Positions 42,386 to 50,235 of a DNA stretch of 64,000 bases are shown in pieces. Within the stretch, counting starts at the first letter, position 1. Each line of letters starts with the position of its first letter. The position numbers and the translations under genes were made by a program. This stretch comes from an uncultured Prevotella sp. (GTDB lineage Bacteria > Bacteroidota > Bacteroidia > Bacteroidales > Bacteroidaceae): contig ONAJ01000015.1 of NCBI GenBank assembly GCA_900315775.1, positions 59,547 through 123,546 on the forward strand, in the 5' to 3' direction. The notes under the pieces were generated by a model. That model was not told the origin of the DNA. It did no database searches and saw nothing but the letters and a program-made list of their open reading frames with translations.

Positions 42386-42688
42386 TTAAGCGAGTGCAAT
42401 CTTACCCTCAGCCTCAGCAATCTTACCTTCCTTGAGCAACCATCCTGCACCGAGGATAACCTCTTCGTTGCTGATCTTAGCTGCCTTAGCAATCTCTGCT
42501 ACAGTGAGAGCCTTGTTAGCTGTTGCAAGTGCCTGATAAACATCACCAGCCTTGAAACCAGCGTTCTCAGCATTGATTACGAGAGTTGCCTTCTTTGCTG
42601 CTGCCTTAGGAGCTGCTGCCTTCTTAACTTCCTTCTTAGGAGCTGCTGCCTTTGTTGCAGCTGCCTTTGTTGCTTTCTTTTCTGCCAT
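42386..42688 (-). CDS. Winged-helix (DUF2582-like) protein with histone-like Lys/Ala tail
   Basis: 100 residues. Residues 1-35 are an Ala/Lys/Pro-rich basic tail (KKATKAAATKAAAPKKEVKK) like those of histone H1-type nucleoid proteins. Residues ~36-100 form a compact winged-helix (VYQALATANKALTVAEIAKA, then EEVILGAGWLLKEGKI) of the DUF2582 type. Likely an abundant DNA-binding, chromosome-organising protein. TACCTTTG (42748-42755) lies 60 nt upstream and a strong terminator follows, so it is monocistronic. Confidence 0.8.
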   Translation of the reverse strand: MAEKKATKAAATKAAAPKKEVKKAAAPKAAAKKATLVINAENAGFKAGDVYQALATANKALTVAEIAKAAKISNEEVILGAGWLLKEGKIAEAEGKIALA

Positions 42689-42747
42689 GATAATTTTAAT
42701 TTTTGTCCTTATATTGGAATAATACCTATTGTAATAAATTTACGCTG

Positions 42748-42755
42748 CAAAGGTA
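42748..42755 (-). promoter_or_regulatory. -7 promoter element of the histone-like gene
   Basis: Minus-strand TACCTTTG; a ~55-nt leader would follow. Confidence 0.7.
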
Positions 42756-42807
42756 ATGTTTTTTTACATAGGCGGTTACACCAAAAATAGGCAATTTACT
42801 CTATATA

Positions 42808-44574
42808 TTACTTTTCTTGATGTAGGTCAAGTTTGATTTGTAGCTCGTCTAACTGTTTGTCATCTAACATACTTGGAGCATCAAGCATCACGTCGCGTCC
42901 ACTGTTGTTCTTCGGGAATGCTATACAATCGCGGATGCTGTCAAGACCTGCCATAATCGACACAAAACGATCAAGACCGAAAGCAAGACCTGCATGAGGT
43001 GGAGCTCCATACTTGAAAGCGTTGATAAGGAAGCCAAACTGTGCCATAGCCTTCTCGGGAGTGAAACCAAGAATGTTAAACATCTTCGCTTGCAGATTAC
43101 CATCGTGGATACGCAACGAACCGCCACCGAGTTCTACTCCATTACATACGAAGTCGTAGGCCTTGGCACGTACATCCTCTGGGTGTTCGTCAAGCAATGG
43201 GATATCGTCAGGATTTGGCATAGTGAAAGGATGGTGTGTTGCCATAAGGCGTTGTTCCTCATCGCTCCACTCAAAGAGTGGGAAATCGATAATCCATAGA
43301 CACTCGAACTTGTTCTTATCACGAAGTCCAAGACGATCACCCATCTCAAGACGCAGCGAACAGAGTTGGATACGAGTCTTATTTGCATTGTCACCACTGA
43401 GTATGAGTACAAGATCGCCGTCCTTAGCCCCCATCTTCTCTTTGAGTTGTTGCAGCACTTCGGGACTGTAGAACTTATCGATACTTGACTTCACTGTACC
43501 GTCGCTGTTATACTTGACATATACAAGTCCTTTGGCACCGACCTGTTGAGACTTCACGAAGTCTGTGAGTTGGTCTAACTGCTTACGAGTGTATTCCGCA
43601 CATCCAGGGACACAGATGCCACCGATATAGGCTGCGCTGTCAAAAACAGCAAAAGAGCCTGTTCCTTTCAGTGTATCCATAAGTTCCACGAACTCCATAC
43701 CGAAACGAAGATCTGGTTTGTCGCTACCGAAACGACGCATTGCTTCGTGCCACGTCATCTGCTGTAGTTTCTCAGGCAGGTCAATACCTCTTATCTCTTT
43801 GAAGAGGTGACGTGCCATATCCTCAAATATCTGGAGTACGTCCTCTTGTTCTGCAAAAGACATTTCGCAGTCTATCTGTGTGAACTCTGGCTGACGATCA
43901 GCACGGAGGTCTTCATCACGGAAACACTTTGCAATCTGGAAGTAACGGTCGAAACCACTAACCATAAGCAATTGCTTCAATGTCTGAGGACTCTGTGGAA
44001 GAGCATAGAACTGTCCTGGGTTCATACGGGAAGGAACGACAAAGTCGCGTGCTCCCTCTGGTGTAGAACCAATAAGAATTGGTGTTTCTACCTCAATGAA
44101 GTTCAGGTTGTCGAGGAAGTTGCGTATAAGGATTGTCATACGGTGACGCAACTCCAAATTCTTACGAACGACAGCACGACGCAGGTCAAGATAGCGGTAC
44201 TTCATGCGCAGTTCGTCACCACCGTCGGTATTATCCTCAATGGTAAAGGGCGGTGTAAGGCTCTCGCTGAGAACGTTCATTTCCTTTGCCATAATCTCAA
44301 TGTCGCCTGTAGGCATCTTGGCATTCTTACTCTGGCGTTCGCTAACAATACCCTTTATCTGTACACAGTATTCTCGTCCTAAGCGGTTTGCACGCTCGCA
44401 GAGCTGTGCATCAGCAGACTCGTCGAAGACTATCTGTGTTATTCCATAACGGTCACGAACATCAACAAAGGTCATACCACCCATCTTTCGTGTTCTCTGG
44501 ACCCATCCGGCAAGTGTGACATTCTTGCCCGCATCTTGGAGACGTAACTCTCCACACGTATTTGTTCTATACAT
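42808..44574 (-). CDS. aspS: Aspartyl-tRNA synthetase
   Basis: 588 residues from [11 protein letters not shown]. The N-terminal OB anticodon domain ([19 protein letters not shown]) is followed by class II catalytic motifs ([20 protein letters not shown], then [18 protein letters not shown], then [11 protein letters not shown] near the end) and the bacterial insertion domain. It charges tRNA-Asp. A longer frame exists upstream of the ATG at 44574, but the promoter TACTTTTG (44604-44611, minus) falls inside it. Confidence 0.97.
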   Translation of the reverse strand: MYRTNTCGELRLQDAGKNVTLAGWVQRTRKMGGMTFVDVRDRYGITQIVFDESADAQLCERANRLGREYCVQIKGIVSERQSKNAKMPTGDIEIMAKEMNVLSESLTPPFTIEDNTDGGDELRMKYRYLDLRRAVVRKNLELRHRMTILIRNFLDNLNFIEVETPILIGSTPEGARDFVVPSRMNPGQFYALPQSPQTLKQLLMVSGFDRYFQIAKCFRDEDLRADRQPEFTQIDCEMSFAEQEDVLQIFEDMARHLFKEIRGIDLPEKLQQMTWHEAMRRFGSDKPDLRFGMEFVELMDTLKGTGSFAVFDSAAYIGGICVPGCAEYTRKQLDQLTDFVKSQQVGAKGLVYVKYNSDGTVKSSIDKFYSPEVLQQLKEKMGAKDGDLVLILSGDNANKTRIQLCSLRLEMGDRLGLRDKNKFECLWIIDFPLFEWSDEEQRLMATHHPFTMPNPDDIPLLDEHPEDVRAKAYDFVCNGVELGGGSLRIHDGNLQAKMFNILGFTPEKAMAQFGFLINAFKYGAPPHAGLAFGLDRFVSIMAGLDSIRDCIAFPKNNSGRDVMLDAPSMLDDKQLDELQIKLDLHQEK

Positions 44575-44603
44575 ATTATTATATTTGTTTTTCTTTCGGG
44601 ATG

Positions 44604-44611
44604 CAAAAGTA
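44604..44611 (-). promoter_or_regulatory. -7 promoter element of aspS
   Basis: Minus-strand TACTTTTG, 30 nt before the ATG. Confidence 0.75.
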
Positions 44612-44640
44612 CTCAATTATCCCGAATATGCAAAGAAAAA

Positions 44641-44662
44641 AAGCCGAAATTCATTCGGCTTT
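44641..44662 (-). terminator. Terminator of the LDT-sigma-Spy operon
   Basis: AAGCCGAA (44641-44648) pairs with TTCGGCTT (44654-44661). On the minus strand it is followed by a TTTTTTTC run, 10 nt past the stop at 44672. Confidence 0.8.
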
Positions 44663-44671
44663 AAAACTGTT

Positions 44672-45106
44672 TTAACGATTAGGATGTTCTCTGCTTATCT
44701 TCTTACTGAATTCCTGTCTGTGGAAGCGCTGTTCTATACGAAGAATGTTATAGACTTTACTTGCAGGTAGTATATTAAGGAATTTCTGATGATACTGCTG
44801 TTGTATCTTCTTCAGTTTCACCTCAATATCATCAGTAGAAACTATAGCCTTCTTATAGGCATCCTCGTCTGCATTGTCAAGTCTTCTATAAGACTTTAGT
44901 TGTTTATACAGATGGTGCTGTTTCTTTGACATTTCACGATATACAGGAATGAATTTTGCTGCCTCCTGTTGCGTGAGGTTAGCTTCTTCTATGATTCGTG
45001 TTTCCAGTTCAGCCTGAAATTTCTGTGGGTTGAACTTTTCCTTTTTTCCTTGTGCTGCAACGCTCATAGATATTATGAGCATTAAGATAGTAAGTGTATT
45101 CTTCAT
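44672..45106 (-). CDS. Periplasmic Spy/CpxP-like protein
   Basis: 144 residues with a signal peptide (TILMLIISMSVAAQG) and a helical, charged mature part. NLTQQEAAKFIPVYREM (~43-59) resembles the LTxxQ motif of Spy/CpxP periplasmic stress chaperones, followed by coiled helices (DDIEVKLKKIQQQYHQKF). It is the last gene of the operon with the ECF sigma factor and its putative anti-sigma protein; its ATG overlaps the upstream stop (TAATG). Role in envelope stress sensing is inferred. Confidence 0.7.
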   Translation of the reverse strand: MKNTLTILMLIISMSVAAQGKKEKFNPQKFQAELETRIIEEANLTQQEAAKFIPVYREMSKKQHHLYKQLKSYRRLDNADEDAYKKAIVSTDDIEVKLKKIQQQYHQKFLNILPASKVYNILRIEQRFHRQEFSKKISREHPNR

Positions 45107-45417
45107 TAGTAATCTGCTAAATATGCGTAAATATCATCATTATCAAATATGTAATAGTCCTCTTCAGATTGAATAGCCTTTGTCTGCTGTGCTATAGACT
45201 TTGCCTCCTCGTCGTACCCTATCCACAAGCTGGCACCAGCAATAACTCCGAACATACTGGCGGCAACGGCTATCGGACGCAGTCTGACCAGGATGGACTG
45301 TTTCTTGCCTGGCAGGCTCTCCATGATTTGTTTATTGAAAGAGTCAAAATATCCTTCTGGGACACGAAAACCCGCGTCCTTACCAAACCTTTCTTTTAAC
45401 ATCAATTCCTCTTCCAT
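45106..45417 (-). CDS. Putative membrane anti-sigma protein
   Basis: 103 residues. The cytoplasmic N-terminal part (DAGFRVPEGYFDSFNKQIME) is followed by one membrane helix (PIAVAASMFGVIAGASLWIGY, ~47-67) and an acidic C-terminus (EEDYYIFDNDDIYAYLADY). It sits directly after an ECF sigma gene (11 nt), the normal place for an anti-sigma factor, and the single-span architecture fits. No zinc anti-sigma motif is visible, so the call is positional. Confidence 0.6.
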   Translation of the reverse strand: MEEELMLKERFGKDAGFRVPEGYFDSFNKQIMESLPGKKQSILVRLRPIAVAASMFGVIAGASLWIGYDEEAKSIAQQTKAIQSEEDYYIFDNDDIYAYLADY

Positions 45418-45428
45418 ATTTTTCTATT

Positions 45429-45983
45429 TTACTTGTTAGACGATTCTTTTGTCGAATGGTTTAAAACGTACTCGCTAATTTTTTTAACGGCTATATGATA
45501 CGATGCCTTCAATGCTCCTTCGGTTGTTGAAAGCACATGACTCATCTCGGAGTATTTCATCTCGTCGTAGTAACGTAGTGTGAACACCGAACGTTGTACG
45601 TCGGGCAGCTGTGCTATAGCCTCCTGCAATAGAGCCTGGGCCTCATCACCATCGAAGTAATCATCAGCAAGAAGTTGATTTGCCAATGTCAGTTCATCCG
45701 ACGTTCCCTGACGCTTCTTCTCGCGCCTGAGATGGTCAAGGCTTTCATTAACAGCAATGCGGTAAAGCCATGTAGAAAGTTTTGACTGTCCCCGGAAGTT
45801 ATCCAGACTTTTCCACGCATTAAGGAAGGTGTTCTGGAGTACATCGTTGGCATCGTCATGCCCCACAACGATATGACGTATCTTCCAATAAAGTGTTTCA
45901 CTATATTGATTTACGATTTGTCCGAATGCCTCCCGACGCGTTGACTCGTCATCAAGGAGTTTTATTATCTTTTCTTCTTCCAT
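45429..45983 (-). CDS. ECF RNA polymerase sigma factor
   Basis: 184 residues. Region 2 has DVLQNTFLNAWKSLDNFRGQSKLSTWLYRIAVNESLDHLR (~48-87, in two parts DVLQNTFLNAW and KLSTWLYRIAVNE), and region 4 has LPDVQRSVFTLRYYDEMKYS and the helix-turn-helix (~125-175). It starts 5 nt after the L,D-transpeptidase stop and is followed by its likely membrane regulator. Its target genes are unknown; an envelope-stress regulon is plausible. Confidence 0.92.
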   Translation of the reverse strand: MEEEKIIKLLDDESTRREAFGQIVNQYSETLYWKIRHIVVGHDDANDVLQNTFLNAWKSLDNFRGQSKLSTWLYRIAVNESLDHLRREKKRQGTSDELTLANQLLADDYFDGDEAQALLQEAIAQLPDVQRSVFTLRYYDEMKYSEMSHVLSTTEGALKASYHIAVKKISEYVLNHSTKESSNK

Positions 45984-45988
45984 CGTTA

Positions 45989-47464
45989 TTACTCCTTGAT
46001 AAACGCTTTTAGTCGTTCAAAGATAGCCTCGTCATAACCGTAGACATCAGGATATGACTGCAACACATTACTTTCGTTTGGGTAGAACGTATAGTACGTA
46101 ATATATATAGGTACTTCCGGTGATATGCTGATAGAGCGACTGACACTGTCCTTTGTCGTAGTATCATGGATTTTGTCTATCACACTTTGTTCTTTCTTCT
46201 CTAACATAAATTCAGCAAGTTCAAATGGACGTTCCACCCTTATGCATCCATGACTTATTGCCCTAAAATCACGTTGCAACATCCACGGTGTGTTAGTATC
46301 ATGCAGATAAACAGAGAAATTGTTAGGGAAGCGGAAGATTATACGTCCCAAGGAGTTGCCCTCCCCACCCTTCTGTATTATATACTGTTCGCCGGAAAGG
46401 ATGCGTTCCAGACTGGACTCTGTACAGGGTAGTTTTCCTCGTGTCTTGTCAAAGATAAACATTCTTTCCTTCTGCATGTAACTGTAGCTATAAGCTATTC
46501 CTTTGGCTATGCTTTTTGGAACAATCCACTGTGGATTAAGGTCCATACGCGCTACCTTACTTGTAAGCAGCGGTGTCTTTGTCTTTACTGCCCCACAGCC
46601 TATTCTCATGTGGATAGTTTTATCCTTATCAACAGCATATAGATTGAACGACGGAATGTTTACAACAACATATTTCTCATGATTCTCGGGATAGTCTTTC
46701 TGCCGCCATCGACAGCGTTCTATATTACATAGTATCTTCTGACGTACAGAACCCGCGTTATTTCTCTGAAGTTCGCTTACAAGTCTATGATACAGACTAC
46801 CTACGGGCTGCGACGCTTTAACAAAGGCAATGATACTGTCAGCGGAAGAACATCGTAGAGCTGTAGTAAAGAAGTCATCGTTAGCACGACGCAAGGGAAT
46901 GTCAAAGAGACGAATATACTTATTACTCAGTGAGTCTTCAGGTTTCTTATAAAGGCGGTTTAGCACCGCGTCAGGATTTACGAAACCAAACCTTTGTCCG
47001 CTAAGGTAACGCAAATAAGCACGTGTTAAGTTATAATCGAGACGGGCTATAAGAGCATTAATATTATGTGCGTCGTCGAAAGAATAAGAGCGAAACGTTT
47101 CAAGATCTTCGCTAATTTGTTTCAGTCGGAATACGGCTGGCGATATACCCACAGCTTCTGTTGCTTTAAGCCACTCTTCAAGACTGTCAACGCGCCAGTC
47201 TATGCCCTTATAATCTATCCATAAAGGTTTGCCTTTTTCCTTATAATAATTGCGTGTGAATTTGTCGGCAGAGAGACCTCCTTGGTCAGCTGCAGCCATA
47301 CTGGCGAGGTTCTTAATCACCTCGTCGCCATTCACTTCAAAGGCTCCATCGCGGTATTCTTTAAAGTCGTTGAGTGTTCGTTCTTGTGTATAAACAAACT
47401 CCCCGTCACCGCATGACATTACTATTGCCGCGATGAAGAGGAGTAGATATTTTTTTCGTGTCAC
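45989..47464 (-). CDS. Lipoprotein L,D-transpeptidase (YcbB-type)
   Basis: 491 residues with a lipoprotein signal (LLLFIAAIVMSCGDGE, lipid Cys ~18). The catalytic YkuD domain covers ~265-430: YVVVNIPSFNLYAVDKDKTI at its start and the active-site ISHGCIRVERPFELAEFML with the nucleophile Cys (~408). The N-terminal half is helical, as in YcbB/LdtD, and the segment around SIAKGIAYSYSYMQKERM fits the capping subdomain. It forms 3-3 crosslinks or anchors proteins to peptidoglycan. First large gene in the operon with the sigma factor. Confidence 0.88.
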   Translation of the reverse strand: MTRKKYLLLFIAAIVMSCGDGEFVYTQERTLNDFKEYRDGAFEVNGDEVIKNLASMAAADQGGLSADKFTRNYYKEKGKPLWIDYKGIDWRVDSLEEWLKATEAVGISPAVFRLKQISEDLETFRSYSFDDAHNINALIARLDYNLTRAYLRYLSGQRFGFVNPDAVLNRLYKKPEDSLSNKYIRLFDIPLRRANDDFFTTALRCSSADSIIAFVKASQPVGSLYHRLVSELQRNNAGSVRQKILCNIERCRWRQKDYPENHEKYVVVNIPSFNLYAVDKDKTIHMRIGCGAVKTKTPLLTSKVARMDLNPQWIVPKSIAKGIAYSYSYMQKERMFIFDKTRGKLPCTESSLERILSGEQYIIQKGGEGNSLGRIIFRFPNNFSVYLHDTNTPWMLQRDFRAISHGCIRVERPFELAEFMLEKKEQSVIDKIHDTTTKDSVSRSISISPEVPIYITYYTFYPNESNVLQSYPDVYGYDEAIFERLKAFIKE

Positions 47465-47483
47465 GATGACCTCTAATGTTCTG

Positions 47484-47792
47484 TTACTTCACAGAAATCT
47501 TACGAACGGTCTTGCCTACCTTTATAATGTAGCATCCTTTGGGAAGGTTCAATTCGTAGTGGCGGTCGGGACCCTCCACTCTGAAACTCATAACACATAC
47601 ACCAGCTACATTGTAAATCTGCAATACCTGATCGTTCGCACCAACCACGTGGAGCGTATTTCCTGATATTGTCACCGTTGCCTGCTGCACCTCCTGCTCT
47701 ATAATCTCAATAGCAGTGCCTGCGATAACAGCGGTAGGCATGCCTACAAACAACACGCCTGCAAGAATTATTGTAAGTACTTTTTTAGTCAT
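47484..47792 (-). CDS. Small secreted protein with a T9SS type-A-like sorting domain
   Basis: 102 residues: signal peptide (VLTIILAGVLFVGMPTAVIAG), a short linker, then ~70 residues resembling only a C-terminal sorting domain (TLHVVGANDQVLQIYNVAG, ELNLPKGCYIIKVGKTVRKI). There is almost no cargo between signal and sorting domain. Start MTKKVLT at 47792 follows a TATCTTTG element at 47811-47818. It lies 19 nt upstream of the L,D-transpeptidase and is probably in the same operon. Function unknown. Confidence 0.7.
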   Translation of the reverse strand: MTKKVLTIILAGVLFVGMPTAVIAGTAIEIIEQEVQQATVTISGNTLHVVGANDQVLQIYNVAGVCVMSFRVEGPDRHYELNLPKGCYIIKVGKTVRKISVK

Positions 47793-47810
47793 AAGCGTAT
47801 ACGTTTGGTG

Positions 47811-47818
47811 CAAAGATA
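47811..47818 (-). promoter_or_regulatory. -7 promoter element of the 47792 operon
   Basis: Minus-strand TATCTTTG, 19 nt before the ATG at 47792. Likely drives the sorting-domain protein, L,D-transpeptidase, sigma, anti-sigma and Spy-like genes. Confidence 0.7.
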
Positions 47819-47848
47819 GGGATTATTTCCGAAACCTCCAAATATTTT

Positions 47849-48772
47849 TCAATATTTTTTAACTTCTTCTACATATCCTTCACACGACAGGTAACTCTCA
47901 GCAAACACTTCACGCGCCTGGGAGAGCAACTCGTTTTCATCGCTGTAGCGTGCGCTGTAATGTCCTAACAACAGTCGTCCTACATGAGCTTGTCGTGCTA
48001 CCGTCGCCGCCTGACGGGCTGTGCTGTGGAAGTATTTCTCAGCTCCATCAATTTTATCATCACCGTAAGTACTTTCATGATATAGCAAATCTACCCCTTC
48101 TACCTGTTTCCACAGTTCAGGCATATAGCGTGTATCACTACAATAGGCATAGCTTCTTACTGGCTCTGGCGGGGTAACAAGTTCCTCGTGCGAATATGTG
48201 CGTCCTTCTTCGGTTGTCCACCCTGCTCCGTTCTTTATATTGTTTATCTGACTTACTGGAATTTTCAGGAAGTCTATCATATCCCTGCGTATGTGAGGCA
48301 ACGTCGGTTTCTCACGGAAGAGGAAACCGCAACAGGGCACTCTATGTTCCAGTGGTATAGTCTCAACAGTAAGCGAACGGTCCTCATAAATAGTCTTTCG
48401 TTCATACGCGTTAATCTCGTGAAACTCAACACTATACTCTAATCCGCTACAGAATAGCTCCAACTGAGATTTCAGCATCGGACCAAGTTCCTTAGAGGCA
48501 TAAACATGTAACGGAGCTGTGCGTCCAACCATACCGAAAGTGGAGATCATTCCCATCAGTCCGAAGCAGTGGTCCCCGTGAAGATGACTGATAAAAACAG
48601 CTTGTATTTTCGTGAAGGCTACATGAGAACGACGGAGTTGTATCTGTGCACCTTCACCACAGTCAATCATAAACTGTTTACCACGTATCTCCACGACTTG
48701 CGACGAGGGATAGTGATGAAGTGTCGGCAGCGCACTTCCACAGCCTAATATATTAACACGAAATGCCTGCAT
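47849..48772 (-). CDS. rnz: Ribonuclease Z
   Basis: 307 residues, metallo-beta-lactamase fold. VNILGCGSALPTLHHYPSS at the N-terminus, the zinc motif FISHLHGDHCFGLMG (~59-73), LVTPPEPVRSYAYCSDTRY and LYHESTYGDD further on, all typical of RNase Z. It matures tRNA 3' ends. The start MQAFRVN at 48772 was chosen over a longer frame because it gives the family N-terminus and lies 4 nt after the upstream lipoprotein stop. Confidence 0.93.
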   Translation of the reverse strand: MQAFRVNILGCGSALPTLHHYPSSQVVEIRGKQFMIDCGEGAQIQLRRSHVAFTKIQAVFISHLHGDHCFGLMGMISTFGMVGRTAPLHVYASKELGPMLKSQLELFCSGLEYSVEFHEINAYERKTIYEDRSLTVETIPLEHRVPCCGFLFREKPTLPHIRRDMIDFLKIPVSQINNIKNGAGWTTEEGRTYSHEELVTPPEPVRSYAYCSDTRYMPELWKQVEGVDLLYHESTYGDDKIDGAEKYFHSTARQAATVARQAHVGRLLLGHYSARYSDENELLSQAREVFAESYLSCEGYVEEVKKY

Positions 48773-48776
48773 AGTA

Positions 48777-49328
48777 TTAACGTAGTCGTTTATATGCGAA
48801 GATACCCTTCTGGTTTTCGAGCAACAGACTATCGACACCGAGTTCATAGACATTGAACGTGTCGGCACCGAGGATTAGTGCGCCATTACATATATGCCAC
48901 TCCGTCAGCGGGTGTGGTTCTTTTATCTTCGATATAACCACTCCACCCTCCTGAAGTTCGAACGACTGGTCTATGGCAATCCATTTTCCCAACAGCGTCG
49001 TAAGGTTAATGACGTTTGTCGCTACGCGTTCACCGTCAGCATTTACGGTAATTATCGCTGCCACCCTGTCACCAATGGCAAGACCTCCCTTTACCACTGG
49101 GTTCACAGCATCCTGGTCAACAATACATCTAACGGTATCGCCTCTTGAGATGATAAGTTCCAAAGCATTCATTGAAGTGCCTTCTCCACAATGTCCATAA
49201 ACCGTAGTGTCAGTTACTTCCGGAATATCCACAATTGTGGTGTCCACATCATTTGCTTTCTGGGTCTTACCGCTATTACATGAGCATATTGCTACGATAG
49301 CAAGAACTCCTAATATAATCTTTTTCAT
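48777..49328 (-). CDS. Lipoprotein with lipocalin-like pattern
   Basis: 183 residues from MKKIILGVLAIVAICSCNSG (lipid Cys ~17). The mature part is beta-rich, with NLTTLLGKWIAIDQSFEL near 110-127 and DSLLLENQKGIFAYKR at the end, a pattern seen in small Bacteroidetes lipocalin-like lipoproteins. The ATG shares a base with the stop of mazG (TAATG). Ligand unknown. Confidence 0.65.
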   Translation of the reverse strand: MKKIILGVLAIVAICSCNSGKTQKANDVDTTIVDIPEVTDTTVYGHCGEGTSMNALELIISRGDTVRCIVDQDAVNPVVKGGLAIGDRVAAIITVNADGERVATNVINLTTLLGKWIAIDQSFELQEGGVVISKIKEPHPLTEWHICNGALILGADTFNVYELGVDSLLLENQKGIFAYKRLR

Positions 49329-50110
49329 TACTCTTTGCTTTTTGCTTCTTCCCACAGTTTGTCCATCTCTTCAAGCGACATCTCCGTTAGCGGCTTTCCG
49401 ACTCTTATGGAGTGTTCCTCAATATAGTTAAATCTGCGGATAAATTTCTGGTTAGTATATTCAAGGGCATTGTCCGGATTCAGTTTATACAGACGTGCCG
49501 CATTGATGACGCTAAAGAGGAAGTCTCCAAGTTCCCGTGTAGAGCGGTCCTTGTCCTCACGCTCAAGCTCTGCTTCCAGTTCGTTAAGTTCTTCGTGAAC
49601 TTTCTTCCACACATCCTTTCTGTCTGCCCAGTCAAAGCCAACATTACGAGCCTTGTCCTGCACCCTGTAGGCTTTTATCAGCGACGGCAGCGAGTCGGGA
49701 ACACCCGAAAGGACGCGTTTCTTTCCTCCGTTTTCCTTAAGTTTTATCTGTTCCCAGTTCTTTAGCACATCGTCGGAAGTCTCTGCCGTAGAGTCACCAT
49801 AGATATGTGGATGACGGAATATCAGTTTATCAGCCTCACGGTTACACACGTCGGCGATGTCAAAATCTTCCTTCTCCTCTCCTATCTTTGAGTAGAATAT
49901 CATGTGCATTAGTACGTCGCCCAACTCCTCACAAATGTTTTCCTTGTCATTTTTCAGGAGGGCATCAGCCAGTTCGAACGTCTCTTCTATGGTATTTGGA
50001 CGCAGACTCTCGTTGGTCTGTTTCTTATCCCAGGGACACTCCGCACGCAGGCGGTCCAGTACATCGACGAGTCGTCCAAAGGCTTCTATTTTTTCTTCTC
50101 TTGTATGCAT
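49328..50110 (-). CDS. mazG: Nucleoside triphosphate pyrophosphohydrolase MazG
   Basis: 260 residues with two MazG domains. Domain 1 has RAECPWDKKQTNESLRPNT and EETFELADALLKND, the EExxE metal motif (~40-53). Domain 2 has VGFDWADRKDVWKKVHEEL and ELEREDKDRSTRELGDFLFS. It hydrolyses non-canonical or excess NTPs to NMP and pyrophosphate. First gene of the mazG-lipoprotein-rnz operon, with TACTTTTG (50130-50137, minus) 20 nt upstream. Confidence 0.95.
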   Translation of the reverse strand: MHTREEKIEAFGRLVDVLDRLRAECPWDKKQTNESLRPNTIEETFELADALLKNDKENICEELGDVLMHMIFYSKIGEEKEDFDIADVCNREADKLIFRHPHIYGDSTAETSDDVLKNWEQIKLKENGGKKRVLSGVPDSLPSLIKAYRVQDKARNVGFDWADRKDVWKKVHEELNELEAELEREDKDRSTRELGDFLFSVINAARLYKLNPDNALEYTNQKFIRRFNYIEEHSIRVGKPLTEMSLEEMDKLWEEAKSKE

Positions 50111-50129
50111 ACTCTTTGTTATTACGCTG

Positions 50130-50137
50130 CAAAAGTA
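50130..50137 (-). promoter_or_regulatory. -7 promoter element of mazG
   Basis: Minus-strand TACTTTTG; divergent from the valS promoter 52 bp away. Confidence 0.75.
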
Positions 50138-50188
50138 GTTATTTTTTTATTATATCCATAAAAATTTTGTAAAATATGATATATTTTG

Positions 50189-50196
50189 TACCTTTG
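50189..50196 (+). promoter_or_regulatory. -7 promoter element of valS
   Basis: TACCTTTG, 40 nt upstream of the ATG at 50236. Confidence 0.75.
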
Positions 50197-50235
50197 CAGC
50201 CAATTTACGAAACAAAGATAAATTCAACGAGATAT

